Shown piece after piece: positions 51,215 to 62,029 of a stretch of DNA of 64,000 bases; positions within the stretch are counted from its first letter, which is position 1, and each line of letters opens with the position of its first letter. The notes beneath the pieces were generated by a model. It saw nothing but the letters and a program-made list of their open reading frames with translations, searched no databases and was not told the origin of the DNA. Both the position numbers and the translations under genes were made by a program. This stretch comes from Deltaproteobacteria bacterium (GTDB lineage: Bacteria; Myxococcota_C; UBA6777), in the NCBI GenBank assembly GCA_006226375.1, contig SBHC01000054.1, positions 1-64,000 of the forward strand, written 5' to 3'.

Positions 51215-51787
51215 TCACCCTTGAGTAGCTCGCTGGATTAACTCTCGGACTTTCTTCTCTGTATGAAACTCAGCGCCGGTATAAACAACCTGTCCTTTCG
51301 GCGACACCAACACCATCGCTGGAAAAAACCAAATTCCATAAGACTTCACGATGTCTTCGGTGCCAAGAAGCACAGGAAAGGTGTACTGGCGGCTCTGAAC
51401 AAACCCTAACACAGCTTTGGGTGGCACCGACTCTTTCATATTAATCGTAAGGATCTGGAGCTTCTTCCGCAGCGACTTGTCATCCTGCAGACGCTGCAGC
51501 ACCTTGAGTTGACGACGACACCCAGGACACCAGCTGGCCCAGAAGTCGAGCAGCACCACCTTCCCACGAAAGTTCTTGAGCGCGACAGGTTTGGATGTTC
51601 GCAATGACTTCAGCTGAAACGCCGGCGCAGGCTTGCCTTTCCACTTCACAACAGGGTTGAGGCCCAAGACATTGAGCACCTCCGGTTTGGCCTCATATTC
51701 CAGATGGATCAAGCCATACACAACCAAACCTCCCAGCGCGACCACAGCCAGCAAGCCTTGCAGCCATACCATCCATTTACCCTTCAT
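51215..51787 (-). CDS. Membrane-anchored TlpA/ResA-like thioredoxin
   Basis: The 190-residue protein starts at ATG 51787 with AGGAGG 4 bases upstream. One N-terminal helix (GLLAVVALGGLVVYGLI) anchors a periplasmic thioredoxin fold. The redox motif is WCPGC in KVVLLDFWASWCPGCRRQLK, and the cis-proline loop reads GIWFFPAMVLVSPKGQVV. Such proteins reduce cysteines in exported proteins, for example in cytochrome c maturation, but no cytochrome genes are nearby. The many Cys-rich secreted proteins in this window make disulfide handling a plausible role (inference). Confidence 0.88.
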   Translation of the reverse strand: MKGKWMVWLQGLLAVVALGGLVVYGLIHLEYEAKPEVLNVLGLNPVVKWKGKPAPAFQLKSLRTSKPVALKNFRGKVVLLDFWASWCPGCRRQLKVLQRLQDDKSLRKKLQILTINMKESVPPKAVLGFVQSRQYTFPVLLGTEDIVKSYGIWFFPAMVLVSPKGQVVYTGAEFHTEKKVRELIQRATQG

Positions 51788-52024
51788 CGTTCCTCCTGCA
51801 AAACACCATGCACTTGTTGTTGAACCTTCGACGGGACCCGAAAGTTGAGAGATGATTGGTTCCACCAACAACCCACACCACAATTAAATTCTCTACAGCA
51901 GAGAGTCTCGCGCCAGCAGGTTGAAACCACCCCTCCATCGCAACTTTTTGAAAGACGTGCTACAAACCCAGGGGAACTACGACAGACATTCAATGACCGC
52001 GCAGCATGACAGGGTAGGAAAACC

Positions 52025-55000
52025 ATGTCCAACCAGGAAAGCTCAACATTGGCACAAGCGCTGTGGCTTGGACGACGTGCAGTTCAAGACGGCTTTCTTC
52101 CGCCAGAAGCGCTCCTCGATGCGCTGTTTTCGTACATGGAAACCCAGCCCGACGGTCCTGTCGAAGAACATCTGGTTCAACAAGGTCTGCTCACTTCCTT
52201 TCAAGGCGAGAGCCTACGCAAACGACTGGAGCCGCTGCCTGCGACATGGATGCGCGCCACAGAAACAAAGGAAGGGCAACCCTCTACGGTCACCACAGAC
52301 ACATCACGCTACGAGCTGGGTGAGATTATCCAACAAGGAGGGGTCGGGCGGATTTACCGGGCGTATGACCATCGAATCGGCCGTCATGTCGCGATCAAGA
52401 GCCTTATCGACCCCAACAACACATCGGCCCAAGAGCGCTTCGCCCGAGAGTACCGAATCACAGGAAGCCTGGAACATCCCAACATCATCTCCGTACACGA
52501 TGCAGGGATCTCCGAAGAGCTTGGTCCCTTTTATGTGATGCGCCTCCTCGAAGGACAAACACTCCAAGATGTGTTGCTTCGTGCCCATGACCAAGGAACA
52601 CCCGGACGAAGCGCGCTCCTCCGCACCTTCCTGGAGTTGTGTGCTGCGATGGCATACGCCCACGGCCGAGGGGTCGTGCATCGCGACTTAAAGCCCACCA
52701 ACATCATGGTGGGCGATCTGGGAGAAGCACAGGTGATGGACTGGGGCATCGCGCTCCAAGTCATCGACAACAACCTCCCCACGATCCTCCCCCCCACATC
52801 GAAGGAGCCGCACCACAGTCAGGTGATGGGAACCCCCGGTTATATGTCGCCGGAGCAGGCACGTGGCAAAAGCCCTGTGGATGAACGTGCAGATATCTTT
52901 TCGTTGGGCTGCATCCTTTACCAGATCCTCACAGGTCATCTACCCTTCCGAGGCTACCACCTCGAAGACTACCTCACCGCCCTCCAAACCGAGCCAGTAC
53001 CACCCAGTCAGCACAATCCTTCGATTGGAGAAGAACTCGACGAGATCACCCTCCGTATGCTGGCGTCGCAACGTCAGGAGCGCTATGCCTCTGTACGAGA
53101 AGTGAGCACGGCGCTTACGCTGTATCTGGAGGGGACAAAGACTCGGAAGCTACGAGAGCAGCGCGCCCTGGCCAAGGTCGTGGAAGGCATCCAAGCCCGA
53201 AACAACCTGGAACAACGTGAGGCCAAAGCCGAACAACTGCTCGGCGACTTGCGCGGCCAAGAAGCCCGAATCCGACCCTATGACGACGTCGAGAAGAAGC
53301 GGCCGCTGTGGGAGATTGAGCAACACATCGAAGGCCTGGAAAAGGAAGCGATGGTGTGGTTGGGAGAAGCCACCAGCGTGCTCACCCAAGCCCTGGCCCT
53401 CAACCCTGAAAGCCAGGAAGCCCACAACCAACTGGCGGACCTCTACCACGGTCGCTTGCTGGTCGCAGAGCGTCGTCGTGATGTGGGTCAACAAGCCTAC
53501 CAGGAGGCCATGCTTCGGCGTCACAACAACGGACAATACGACGAGTTCCTCAAAGGCGAAGGAGCCGTGTGGCTGCTCTCGGATCCTCCAGGAGCCCAGG
53601 TCACTTTGTACCGGATGGAAGAGCAAGACCGCATCCTCACGCCTGTAGAGCCCCAAGAACTGGGCGAAGCTCCGATGGGTCCGTTGGTTCTGCCGCGAGG
53701 CAGCTATCTTGCAGTCTTACGCCAGGAAGGATTTCGTGAAACCCGACTTCCCATCCTTGTGCAACGCGACCAACGCAACATCTACCGGGCTCGAATGTAC
53801 CAAAACGACGACTGCCCCGAAGGCTTCGTCTATGTACCGCAGGGACGCTTTTTGATGGGGGGTGACCCCTTAACCGCAAGCGCCGGACGCACCGAGCGGC
53901 CCTTTGTCTCCGATCTTTGGATGGCTACGTTTCCTGTCACCATTAAAGACTACCTCGCGTTCCTCAACGCCCACAAGAAACGGGACAAAGCACAGCCTCA
54001 TGTGCCGCGTCGTTCGCCCGATGGTGGGTACTACCTACCCCAAGACAGCAAGAAGCAGTGGATCCTACCCGACATGGACGAAGACGGCGACGTGTGGGAC
54101 CCCAAGTGGCCGGTGTTCTCGATATCCTGGTACGACGCCCACGCTTACGCCGAGTGGCGCGCCTCCGTGTCTCACCCCAACCTGCGGTTGCCTCTTGCGA
54201 TGGAGTTGGAGAAGGCTGCTCGCGGCGTCGACGGTCGCTTCTACCCTTGGGGTGACCACTTTGATGCGACGTTCTGCAAGATGGGGAAGAGTCGCCCTGG
54301 GCCACCCAAGCCCGAAGCCATCGGCGTTTACGACAAAGACATCTCGATCTATGGCGTACGAGACCTGGCAGGAGGAATCCGAGAATGGTGTGGCGACGAG
54401 ATGGATCCCCCTGACGGCGCGCTCGCGTTTGGGGGCAACTGGTCAGGCTCTGAACTCACCAGTCGTGCGGCCCACCGTTGGTTCCTGCAGAAAGGTCAGG
54501 TCACTCCAGGGCTGGGTCTGCGTCTTGCGATGAACGCTGACGCCATGCCCTACCACCAGGGTTTCCAGGAGATCCAGGAAGGCAAGCCCACGCGAGTTTC
54601 GATGGCGCACTCTTCTCGAACGCCAGACCTCTCCTCCACTCCCTCGGCGATGGCTGAGCAGCTCGCCTCTCCGGAGCTGTGGCGTCATCTGGTGTCGCAG
54701 AACGATGAGGCAGCCCTCGCCTGGTTGGCTCAAGCAGCGTGTACGCAAGGGGCTCGATGGTCCATGATCCAGGCGGAAGGCGAGGAAACGCCCCTCGCCA
54801 TCACAGGCGAAGCGCCTGACCCTTTGCCGTCCGCAACGTTGCAACTCCTCAGCCGAAACGACAGTGAAAAAGACCCTCAACCTGCTCAGGAGCACCCTTC
54901 CCCGCGAATGTACCGTGTGTTCCCATGCAGCGACAACAAAGACACCTTGGGCTACCTTGTTCTTCCCCCTGGCCAGCCGCTCTCGCTAGAGCAACTCGAC

Positions 55001-56092
55001 GCGCTCACCGCGCCCATCTCGCTTGTGCTCCGTCGTCGCCAAGAACGTCAACAAGCACAACGTCGTGAGCAACAAGCCCAACAGGAAGCAACCCAGGCTC
55101 GTCAACAGCTGACAGTGGTTCGCGAAGCCCTGGCGACGGTCGCCCCCGATACTTACCTGCAGGAAGCCTATCCGCTCCTCGACGGGCAAAGTCGCCCCAT
55201 GCGACAGCTGTTCCAAATGCTGGATCGGGTGTCCCAGTCTGACGTGAATGTGCTCATTCGCGGAGAAAGTGGAGTGGGCAAAGAGCGCGTGGCCCGAACC
55301 ATTCACCAAAACGGCCCAGCACCGGACGGACCGTTTGTCGCCGTAAACTGCGGAGCGATCCCCGAAAACCTCGTAGAGTCCGAGCTGTTCGGTCACGTAA
55401 AAGGAGCGTTTACGGGAGCGGAGCAAGATCGCACAGGCTTGTTCCGCCAAGCCCACCAAGGCACGCTGTTTCTCGACGAGATCGGTGAACTCTCTCTGGA
55501 AGCTCAGGTGAAGTTACTCCGCGCCCTGCAAAATCGGACCGTGCGGCCCGTAGGCGGTTCAACAGAGTATCCTTTCAAAGCCCGCATCCTCGCCGCGACA
55601 CACCGTGACCTCAAGCGCATGGTGGAAGAAGGTACATTTCGCGAAGACTTGTATTGGCGCTTGGTGGTGGTGGAGTTGGAAATACCACCGCTGCGAGAGC
55701 GCCCCGAAGACATCCCACTTTTGGTGTCGCGCTTTCTCAGCCAGGCAGACCCCAAACCTGAAGTCACGCCCGACGCCATGGATGCTCTTCAACGATACAC
55801 CTGGCCCGGTAACATCCGTGAGTTGGAAAACGAGATCCGTCGAGTCCTTGTGATCGCCGACGACGCCATCACCCCCCAAGCCTTCAGCCAAAAACTCCGC
55901 GCGTCACTCAAAGGTACAGACTCTCCAAGGTTGCAAGGAACCTTGCGCGAGATTGTGGCCCAGGTCGAACGCGACGCGCTCCTCCTCGCTCTCCAACAAA
56001 CAGAGGGCAACAAGGCCGCAACCGCCCGCAAGTTGGGTCTCTCCAAACGTGGACTCCAACTTAAGCTCAAGCGCTACGAGATCGAAGCTTGA
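52025..56092 (+). CDS. Fusion: Ser/Thr kinase, PEGA, sulfatase-modifying-factor fold, GAF-like, sigma-54 activator
   Basis: The 1355-residue protein begins at ATG 52025 (AGGA 6 bases upstream). Residues about 95-370 are a kinase: [45 protein letters not shown]; the Mg loop is DWG in place of DFG. After a coiled coil there is a PEGA-like domain (about 512-580). Next is a formylglycine-generating-enzyme-type fold (about 598-835, [14 protein letters not shown] ... DLAGGIREW ... GLGLRLAM) lacking the catalytic cysteines. A weak GAF-like region and a helix lead to AAA+ with [14 protein letters not shown] and [11 protein letters not shown], ending in a Fis helix-turn-helix. It has no membrane segment. 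A kinase and its transcription output are thus one polypeptide. Confidence 0.9.
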   Translation: MSNQESSTLAQALWLGRRAVQDGFLPPEALLDALFSYMETQPDGPVEEHLVQQGLLTSFQGESLRKRLEPLPATWMRATETKEGQPSTVTTDTSRYELGEIIQQGGVGRIYRAYDHRIGRHVAIKSLIDPNNTSAQERFAREYRITGSLEHPNIISVHDAGISEELGPFYVMRLLEGQTLQDVLLRAHDQGTPGRSALLRTFLELCAAMAYAHGRGVVHRDLKPTNIMVGDLGEAQVMDWGIALQVIDNNLPTILPPTSKEPHHSQVMGTPGYMSPEQARGKSPVDERADIFSLGCILYQILTGHLPFRGYHLEDYLTALQTEPVPPSQHNPSIGEELDEITLRMLASQRQERYASVREVSTALTLYLEGTKTRKLREQRALAKVVEGIQARNNLEQREAKAEQLLGDLRGQEARIRPYDDVEKKRPLWEIEQHIEGLEKEAMVWLGEATSVLTQALALNPESQEAHNQLADLYHGRLLVAERRRDVGQQAYQEAMLRRHNNGQYDEFLKGEGAVWLLSDPPGAQVTLYRMEEQDRILTPVEPQELGEAPMGPLVLPRGSYLAVLRQEGFRETRLPILVQRDQRNIYRARMYQNDDCPEGFVYVPQGRFLMGGDPLTASAGRTERPFVSDLWMATFPVTIKDYLAFLNAHKKRDKAQPHVPRRSPDGGYYLPQDSKKQWILPDMDEDGDVWDPKWPVFSISWYDAHAYAEWRASVSHPNLRLPLAMELEKAARGVDGRFYPWGDHFDATFCKMGKSRPGPPKPEAIGVYDKDISIYGVRDLAGGIREWCGDEMDPPDGALAFGGNWSGSELTSRAAHRWFLQKGQVTPGLGLRLAMNADAMPYHQGFQEIQEGKPTRVSMAHSSRTPDLSSTPSAMAEQLASPELWRHLVSQNDEAALAWLAQAACTQGARWSMIQAEGEETPLAITGEAPDPLPSATLQLLSRNDSEKDPQPAQEHPSPRMYRVFPCSDNKDTLGYLVLPPGQPLSLEQLDALTAPISLVLRRRQERQQAQRREQQAQQEATQARQQLTVVREALATVAPDTYLQEAYPLLDGQSRPMRQLFQMLDRVSQSDVNVLIRGESGVGKERVARTIHQNGPAPDGPFVAVNCGAIPENLVESELFGHVKGAFTGAEQDRTGLFRQAHQGTLFLDEIGELSLEAQVKLLRALQNRTVRPVGGSTEYPFKARILAATHRDLKRMVEEGTFREDLYWRLVVVELEIPPLRERPEDIPLLVSRFLSQADPKPEVTPDAMDALQRYTWPGNIRELENEIRRVLVIADDAITPQAFSQKLRASLKGTDSPRLQGTLREIVAQVERDALLLALQQTEGNKAATARKLGLSKRGLQLKLKRYEIEA

Positions 56093-56329
56093 CCCCTCCC
56101 CACTCCCTTCACCGACCCGTACCGAAAGCGGATACAAAGTATCCCATCGCACCAACAAACGACGATCTATCCCTGAAAGCGTCACCTCTCAACACGAGTA
56201 AGCCGCCCACAACACCTGAATCGCAATAACAAATCTACTCACAGAGCCTTCGTGGTATTCCGCTTGCTCCTAAGAAGGGACAAACAGCCTCTATGGCGCA
56301 ACGACCCTTTGGAATGTGAGGATGAAACG

Positions 56330-57532
56330 ATGTGGAAATGTTGGATGATGTGGATTGGATGTGTAGCTATGGCAGCAAGCTTGGTAGCCTGTGGTTCAGC
56401 CCCGGACGGACCCAACGGAAACAACACCAGCAGCAATGAAAATCGAACGCAGCCACCGACAACAGGCAAGACCCAAGTCGAGTGTTGGAGCGCAGCAGAC
56501 TGTGGACGTGGTTTTGCCTGCAACCAGGGAAAATGTGAGACCATCCCCACCACCAACACTTGCTCCTTGGACAAAGACTGCCTCAGCCAGGAAGTATGTA
56601 CACGAGGTCAGTGTGTGACGAAACCAACAACTCCCCCCACTCCACCACAAGAGCAATGCAACGGGATCGACGACAACAACAACGGACAAACCGACGAAAA
56701 CGCCACATGCCCGAGTGGCCAAAGTTGCATCCGTGGCACTTGCATCCCGACGGCCCGCTACTGCCGAACTTCCGATGCTTGCAACCCAGGCGAGACTTGC
56801 GTCAGCGGAGTTTGCAAGCAGGCACCCACTCCACCTTCATGCCAGTCGGATTCGGACTGCTCACGTGGAGAAACCTGCGTTCGTAGCACCTGCCAGCAAA
56901 CACCGACTCCACCGCCAGGCTGTCGCACAGACTCAGACTGTAGCCGCGGAGAAACTTGCCTGCGAGGCACCTGTCAGCAAGCTCCAGCAGGTTGCCGCAC
57001 AGATTCGGAGTGTTCACGCGGTGAAGCTTGTGTTCGAGGCACCTGCCAGCAAGCACCAGCACCCACGAGCTGCCGAACAGACTCAGACTGTGGTCGCGGA
57101 GAAACGTGCCTGCGAGGAAATTGTTTCGCTCAACCTCAAGAGATCTGCAACGGAGTGGACGACAACAACGACGGTCAAACGGACGAAAACGCCTGCAGCG
57201 GCTCCTGCACGTTTCCCTTGGAGTTAACGTTTCCACCCAACAAGTATAGCGTTTCGCTCGCTTTGAATCCCACCAACGGAGCGTGCGATCCAAACAACAA
57301 CAAAACCATTCTTCAATTTCAGTCCAGCCACGCTGGTGTTGCGGTGACCGCCACCGGAGGTTGGTCTGTTCTTTCCACCAGCAGCGGAAAAGTGTACAAC
57401 CAATCCATTGTTATGGGCTTTGACTTGGGCAAACGTGTCACCTTAACGTTGAAGAACTCTGCTGGAAAACCCTTTGGATTGGTCTTCCTGTGGTCGGGCT
57501 CTGTCAAGGTATTCAGCGTCAACCCATTCTAG
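56330..57532 (+). CDS. Lipoprotein with tandem Cys-rich repeats and MopE-type motifs
   Basis: The start is ATG 56330 (GAGGA 7 bases upstream); the product has 400 residues with lipobox LVAC (Cys21). At least seven copies of an about 23-residue unit, C-R-T-D-S-D-C-S-R-G-E-T-C-x-R-G-T-C, follow, separated by Gln/Pro/Thr linkers. Two CNGxDDNNxGQTDENA motifs flank the inner repeats. The last 110 residues form a beta-sandwich (LELTFPPNKYSVSLALNPT, GKPFGLVFLWSGSVKVFSV). The four-Cys units should be small disulfide knots. The layout is typical of myxobacterial surface proteins of unknown function. Confidence 0.85.
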   Translation: MWKCWMMWIGCVAMAASLVACGSAPDGPNGNNTSSNENRTQPPTTGKTQVECWSAADCGRGFACNQGKCETIPTTNTCSLDKDCLSQEVCTRGQCVTKPTTPPTPPQEQCNGIDDNNNGQTDENATCPSGQSCIRGTCIPTARYCRTSDACNPGETCVSGVCKQAPTPPSCQSDSDCSRGETCVRSTCQQTPTPPPGCRTDSDCSRGETCLRGTCQQAPAGCRTDSECSRGEACVRGTCQQAPAPTSCRTDSDCGRGETCLRGNCFAQPQEICNGVDDNNDGQTDENACSGSCTFPLELTFPPNKYSVSLALNPTNGACDPNNNKTILQFQSSHAGVAVTATGGWSVLSTSSGKVYNQSIVMGFDLGKRVTLTLKNSAGKPFGLVFLWSGSVKVFSVNPF

Positions 57533-57660
57533 CCCAGGAACCTTCTCTCATGGATGTATTGTAGGATAAGCGTTCCACGTTTGTTGTTTTGGATTCGACC
57601 CTGTCCAGCAGACCACCCTGTGAGTGTGCTGGCCTTTTGTGGTTCAAGATAGGTGATCTG

Positions 57661-58749
57661 ATGATGAGATACTGGGGATTGTTAACTTGCTTGTGGATTG
57701 GCCTGGCTGGGATGGTTGCCTGCTCCCAGCTTCCAGTCTCTGGTCAAGAAGCGGTGGAAGAAACGACAGGCCTGGAGACAACGGTCTCACAAGAAGTTGT
57801 CGAAGAGGCGACTCAAGACGCAGGTGCGGAAGTCGCTCCGGATGCAAGCCTGGAAGAGCCAGCGCGCGAACCCAACGGAGCGGAGCCTCTCCCAGACACA
57901 ACCGCCTCGGATGACTCCAAAGAGAACACGCCGGAGGCCCCCCCTACAGAAGGGGCCCAAGAGGTGTCTTCCCCAGTGGAGCGACTGATCGATACCACAG
58001 GAGGCCGGGTCTGCTACGAAAATGTATGCGTGGAAACCACCCAACAAGCGATGAACGGCTCAGGCTTGGGAGTGCTCTTTCAGAGACCTTCCAAACCAGC
58101 CCCTCAAGGCTCAGTGTCACCTCCCATGGACGTCGGACCTGACAACTGGAAGCCACGAGGAATGGTCTTCGTTATCTTCCAGAATGTACAAGTGCCTTCA
58201 GGAGTTCAACCCACACAGCTTCGCGTCGCTTTTGTGAACAGCGGAGGTCGCTGGCAGTTTGTTCCCACAACATACGACGCACAAAAGAAAGAGTGGCGTG
58301 GAGAAACCAATCACTTCTCTGTGTGGGGTCTCGTCGTAAGTGGAGGACCTTGCTCGCTGTGTCATGACACAGAAGTCTGCAACGGAGGCACGTGCCAGCC
58401 TCCCACCTGCCAGAGCAACAACGACTGTGGCTCCGATGAGTACTGTAGCACCAACAAAAGCGTTTGCTTTACAAAGCCTCCTTGCACAGCGAAGCGCGAA
58501 CTTTGCAACGGTCTCGACGACAACTGCAACGCCCAAAACGACGAGGGATGCAAACAATGCCGAACGACAGCAGATTGTGATCCTGGTCAGCAATGTGCTC
58601 GTGGAACCTGCGTGGAAGGATGCGCTCCAGACCAGGTTCGCTGTAACGGACAATGTACCAACGTCTTCCTCGATACCAACAACTGCGGCACCTGCGGTGT
58701 TGTTTGTGGCGTGAACCGACAATGTGTTGAAGGAGCCTGCGTCGAGTAA
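57661..58749 (+). CDS. Lipoprotein with disulfide-rich C-terminal modules
   Basis: The 362-residue product starts at ATG 57661 (AGG 7 bases upstream) and carries lipobox MVAC (Cys21). Residues about 25-130 are an acidic Glu/Thr/Ala linker. Residues 130-245 are a beta domain (GMVFVIFQNVQVPSG, LRVAFVNSGGRWQFVPTTYD, ETNHFSVWGLVVSG). The rest is Cys-rich: CSLCHDTEVCNGGTCQPPTC, LCNGLDDNCNAQNDEGC, CRTTADCDPGQQCARGTC, and a closing CNGQCTNVFLDTNNCGTCG unit. It resembles the preceding gene in its C-terminal motifs, and the pair may have arisen by duplication of modules. Surface display is likely; the ligand is unknown. Confidence 0.82.
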   Translation: MMRYWGLLTCLWIGLAGMVACSQLPVSGQEAVEETTGLETTVSQEVVEEATQDAGAEVAPDASLEEPAREPNGAEPLPDTTASDDSKENTPEAPPTEGAQEVSSPVERLIDTTGGRVCYENVCVETTQQAMNGSGLGVLFQRPSKPAPQGSVSPPMDVGPDNWKPRGMVFVIFQNVQVPSGVQPTQLRVAFVNSGGRWQFVPTTYDAQKKEWRGETNHFSVWGLVVSGGPCSLCHDTEVCNGGTCQPPTCQSNNDCGSDEYCSTNKSVCFTKPPCTAKRELCNGLDDNCNAQNDEGCKQCRTTADCDPGQQCARGTCVEGCAPDQVRCNGQCTNVFLDTNNCGTCGVVCGVNRQCVEGACVE

Positions 58750-58820
58750 GGAAAGGCCAAGTTCCAAACAACCCCACCCAAAGACCTACCCGAAAAGCTT
58801 ACCCTTACGAATCAACCCCG

Positions 58821-61800
58821 TCACTCTACCACATTGTACTTTTGTTTCTCTTCGCGTTGTTTCACGATGGGGTCCACTTCATCCATGCTGGGCCATCGTC
58901 CGCTCCGCATCCACCCGATGAAGCATCGGATATCGTTGGATATCAGGTACAAGCAAGGCACCAACATCAACGTGATGAATGTGGCAAAGACAATACCAAA
59001 GGCGATCGAGATGGCCATAGGGATGAGGAACTGCGCCTGCAAGCTCTTCTCCAACAGGAGCGGAGCGAGACCGGCGAAGGTGGTGAGGGTTGTGGAGAGA
59101 ATCGCGCGCAGACGAGTCTGCCCAGCCTCCCAGGCTGCCTGAAAGACAGACATCCCATCGTCACGGATCAGTCGATTAAGCTTGTCGACCAACACCAGCG
59201 AGTCGTTTACGACCATCCCAGAAAGTCCGACAATACCGAAGAAACTAAGAATGGTGAGAGGACGTCCGAGGAGAAAGTGTCCTTGGATCGCTCCGATGAT
59301 ACCAAAAGGAATCATACTGATAATCAAAAGCGCCTGAACGTAGGAGCCAAACACAGCGACCAAGAGCGTGAAGATCCCAAACAGAGCGAGAGGAAACGCA
59401 ACCGCCATACCGCCAAAGACCTTCGCCTGCTCCTTGCTTTGCCCAGAAGACGAGATGGTCAGATCGGGAGCCTGACGACGCAACATTGGAAAGGTGCTTT
59501 GCTTCAGCTCTCGGATGATATCCACCCGGCTGCCTTTGGTGTCATCAAGGTTGGCATAGACCGTGACAATACGTTTTCGGTTGATCCGTCGAATGACCTC
59601 CAGGTCTCTCGTGTACGACCACGTGGCGAGCTGCCGCAGAGGAATCTGCTTCCCTGAGCGAGTCTGAATCCAGACATCATTGAGGTCGTTCACGCTCTTC
59701 CGGTTGGACTCCGGATACCGGACGTAGACACGGATCTCGTCGCGGCCCCGCTGCAAACGCATCACCTCCTGACCGGTGATCCTGTAGCGAATCTGCAAGG
59801 CAATGTCTTGAAGGGTAACTCCCAAACTCTTGGCCAGGGGAAGAAGCTTAAGACGTAGCTCCCGTTTCCCCGGTGTCATGTCATCTTCCGGGTCGGTCAC
59901 CCCTTGAAACGTTCCGAGCTTCTTCCGAAGTTTCTTTGCCGCAAACGCAAGCTGCTGGTTGTTGTTGCTCAACAATTGGAACTCTAACGCTCTCCCAAGA
60001 GGAGGCGTGCCCAGAGTATCAAAGCTGACCGTGAGCGCTCCTTCAATGAGACCGGTGGCTTTCCGCCAGTCGTCCACGATCTTGTAGCTGGAGATGGGTC
60101 GCACTTCTCCTTGCAGCAGTTCCAATTGGACCTCAAGAACCTCTTCACCGGTGGGCGGCGCAAAGCCTGGTCCTCGTTGCGTAAAGCGACCAATCCAGGT
60201 GGAGCGCGCCAGGATCACATCGCGGCCGTACTTTTTCTTGTACTTCTCGCCCAATTTAAGAGCGATATCCTCGATCCGTTTTCCCAGTTCACGTGTTCGA
60301 GACTTGGGGGTACCTGGCTTAAGCAGCACACGGGCAACAATCTGGTCCCCTTCCAAACGCGGGAAGAAGACAAACTTCACAACGCCCCCGCGCATCATCC
60401 CGATGGTCATCATGAACAGTGCGACGCCCAACGCCAACACTGCCCAGCGGTAACGAAGAGCCGTGTGTAGATGACGGGCGTAGAGATCTCGGCTCAGCCA
60501 TTGGAACCCATCTTCCAAGGCTTTCCGGATTCGATTCTGACGGTGTTCTGTGCTGTTTCGGGGCTTCAGCGAGTGCGCCAAGTGAGGCGGCAGAATCAGA
60601 AAGCCCTCCACCAAACTTAGCAGCAATGATAGCGACACCACCGCTGGAATGGCAAAGATAAACTTACCGATAATCCCGCCCATAAAGAACATGGGGGTGA
60701 ACGCAAGGATGGTGGTAAAGACCGCAGCAAAGACAGCCGGAAGAACCTCCATGGTTCCATCAATCGCCGCACGGATCGGATGTTTCCCCTGCTCAATATG
60801 GGAGTACACATTCTCTGCGACAACAATCGCATCATCCACCAAGATCCCAATCACCAGGATGAGACCGAACAAGCTCAAGACATTGACAGTCAGGCCTGCT
60901 GGGTCAAACAAAATGAAAGTACCCAACATCGCAATGGGGAGACCGGCAGCCACCCAGAAAGCAAGCCGCAAGTTCATCAACAGCGAGAGGGTGATCAGAA
61001 CCAGCACAAGACCTTGCAAGCCGTTCTTCACCAGGAGGTTAATACGATCTCGCAGGGGGATGTTTTGGTCGCGTTGCAACGCAAGCTTAACGCCCGCGGG
61101 CAGGATTTTCTTGGCTTCGTCGAGGTAAGCGATGGCTTGCGCACCGATCTTCAGGGTGTTTCCTGTAGAGGTACGCATCACATTGATGAGGAGGGACTTT
61201 TGACCGTTGTAGTAGAACTCGGTGGGAGAGTCGTCAAAGGTTTCACGAGCGGTCGCGATATCGCGGATTCGGATGACGTTCCCACCAGGGAGCGTCTTTA
61301 CCGGAATGTTTTCCAGCTCTTTGGCGAGATAACGCTTGCCGTACACACGGATCAGGAAGTCTTCTCGTTTGGTTTTAAGCTTTCCACCAGAGAGGTCAAA
61401 GTTGGCCAGGTTGAGAGCGCGACCAATGTCCGAGATCTGCAGGTTGTATTTGCGAAGCTCCTTCTCCTTGACCTCGATAGAGATCTCGCGCTCCTTCGAG
61501 CCCTTAATCTCGACAAACTTAATCCTTGATTTCGCCAACAGGTCGTCTTTGATTCGCTCCGCGACGGTCTGCAGCGCGGCGCGAGAGACCTCCCCATAGA
61601 GGGCCAGGCTGACAACAGGAGCCTTCCGCACCACCTCGTATACTGCGGGGGTTTCGGCGTCTTTGGGAAAGGACGCGATCTGGTCAATCTGGTCCTTTAC
61701 ATCCCGTAAGACGCGGCCCGTATCAGCAGCGCCATCGACTTCAATCCGAACGGTGCCGAGGTTTTCTTTGCCCTCAGAGGTCAGGTCCGACACACCGGAG

Positions 61801-62024
61801 ATGCCCTGGACGGCCTCTTCAATCTTAATCAGGACCCCGTTTTCAATCTCTTTGGGGCCGGCGCCTCTGTAGGTCACCCGTACAATGATCAGGTCAAGGG
61901 CCGACTCGGGAAAGACTTCTTTGGGCACCATCTCCATGGAGACAAGGCCCAACACACAAATCCCTACCATCATCAGGTTGACCAGGGTCGGGTTGGTGAC
62001 CACCCACTGGATGACTCTACGCAT
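58821..62024 (-). CDS. RND-family efflux pump, inner-membrane subunit
   Basis: The 1067-residue protein has the twelve-helix, two-loop plan of AcrB/HAE-type pumps. Seen are the N helix (VVTNPTLVNLMMVGICVLGLV), porter repeats with GVSDLTSEGKENLGTVRIEV, the proton-relay helix GLILVIGILVDDAIVVAENVYSHIEQG carrying the Asp pair, and FTTILAFTPMFFMGGIIGKFI. The second half has GIVGLSGMVVNDSLVLVDKLNRLIRDDG. The closing segment is IAFGIVFATFITLMLVPCLYLI. It exports small hydrophobic compounds or metals using the proton gradient. The adaptor gene lies 5 bases upstream; no TolC gene is in the operon. Confidence 0.94.
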   Translation of the reverse strand: MRRVIQWVVTNPTLVNLMMVGICVLGLVSMEMVPKEVFPESALDLIIVRVTYRGAGPKEIENGVLIKIEEAVQGISGVSDLTSEGKENLGTVRIEVDGAADTGRVLRDVKDQIDQIASFPKDAETPAVYEVVRKAPVVSLALYGEVSRAALQTVAERIKDDLLAKSRIKFVEIKGSKEREISIEVKEKELRKYNLQISDIGRALNLANFDLSGGKLKTKREDFLIRVYGKRYLAKELENIPVKTLPGGNVIRIRDIATARETFDDSPTEFYYNGQKSLLINVMRTSTGNTLKIGAQAIAYLDEAKKILPAGVKLALQRDQNIPLRDRINLLVKNGLQGLVLVLITLSLLMNLRLAFWVAAGLPIAMLGTFILFDPAGLTVNVLSLFGLILVIGILVDDAIVVAENVYSHIEQGKHPIRAAIDGTMEVLPAVFAAVFTTILAFTPMFFMGGIIGKFIFAIPAVVSLSLLLSLVEGFLILPPHLAHSLKPRNSTEHRQNRIRKALEDGFQWLSRDLYARHLHTALRYRWAVLALGVALFMMTIGMMRGGVVKFVFFPRLEGDQIVARVLLKPGTPKSRTRELGKRIEDIALKLGEKYKKKYGRDVILARSTWIGRFTQRGPGFAPPTGEEVLEVQLELLQGEVRPISSYKIVDDWRKATGLIEGALTVSFDTLGTPPLGRALEFQLLSNNNQQLAFAAKKLRKKLGTFQGVTDPEDDMTPGKRELRLKLLPLAKSLGVTLQDIALQIRYRITGQEVMRLQRGRDEIRVYVRYPESNRKSVNDLNDVWIQTRSGKQIPLRQLATWSYTRDLEVIRRINRKRIVTVYANLDDTKGSRVDIIRELKQSTFPMLRRQAPDLTISSSGQSKEQAKVFGGMAVAFPLALFGIFTLLVAVFGSYVQALLIISMIPFGIIGAIQGHFLLGRPLTILSFFGIVGLSGMVVNDSLVLVDKLNRLIRDDGMSVFQAAWEAGQTRLRAILSTTLTTFAGLAPLLLEKSLQAQFLIPMAISIAFGIVFATFITLMLVPCLYLISNDIRCFIGWMRSGRWPSMDEVDPIVKQREEKQKYNVVE

Positions 62025-62029
62025 GATGT

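Noticed and set aside
56130-56144. Hairpin GGATAC-AAA-GTATCC after the fused kinase gene
   Set aside because: The stem is short and no T run follows, so I do not call a terminator.
58842-59657. Plus-strand open frame of 271 codons
   Set aside because: It is antisense to the RND pump; the hydrophilic sequence is the mirror of membrane helices.
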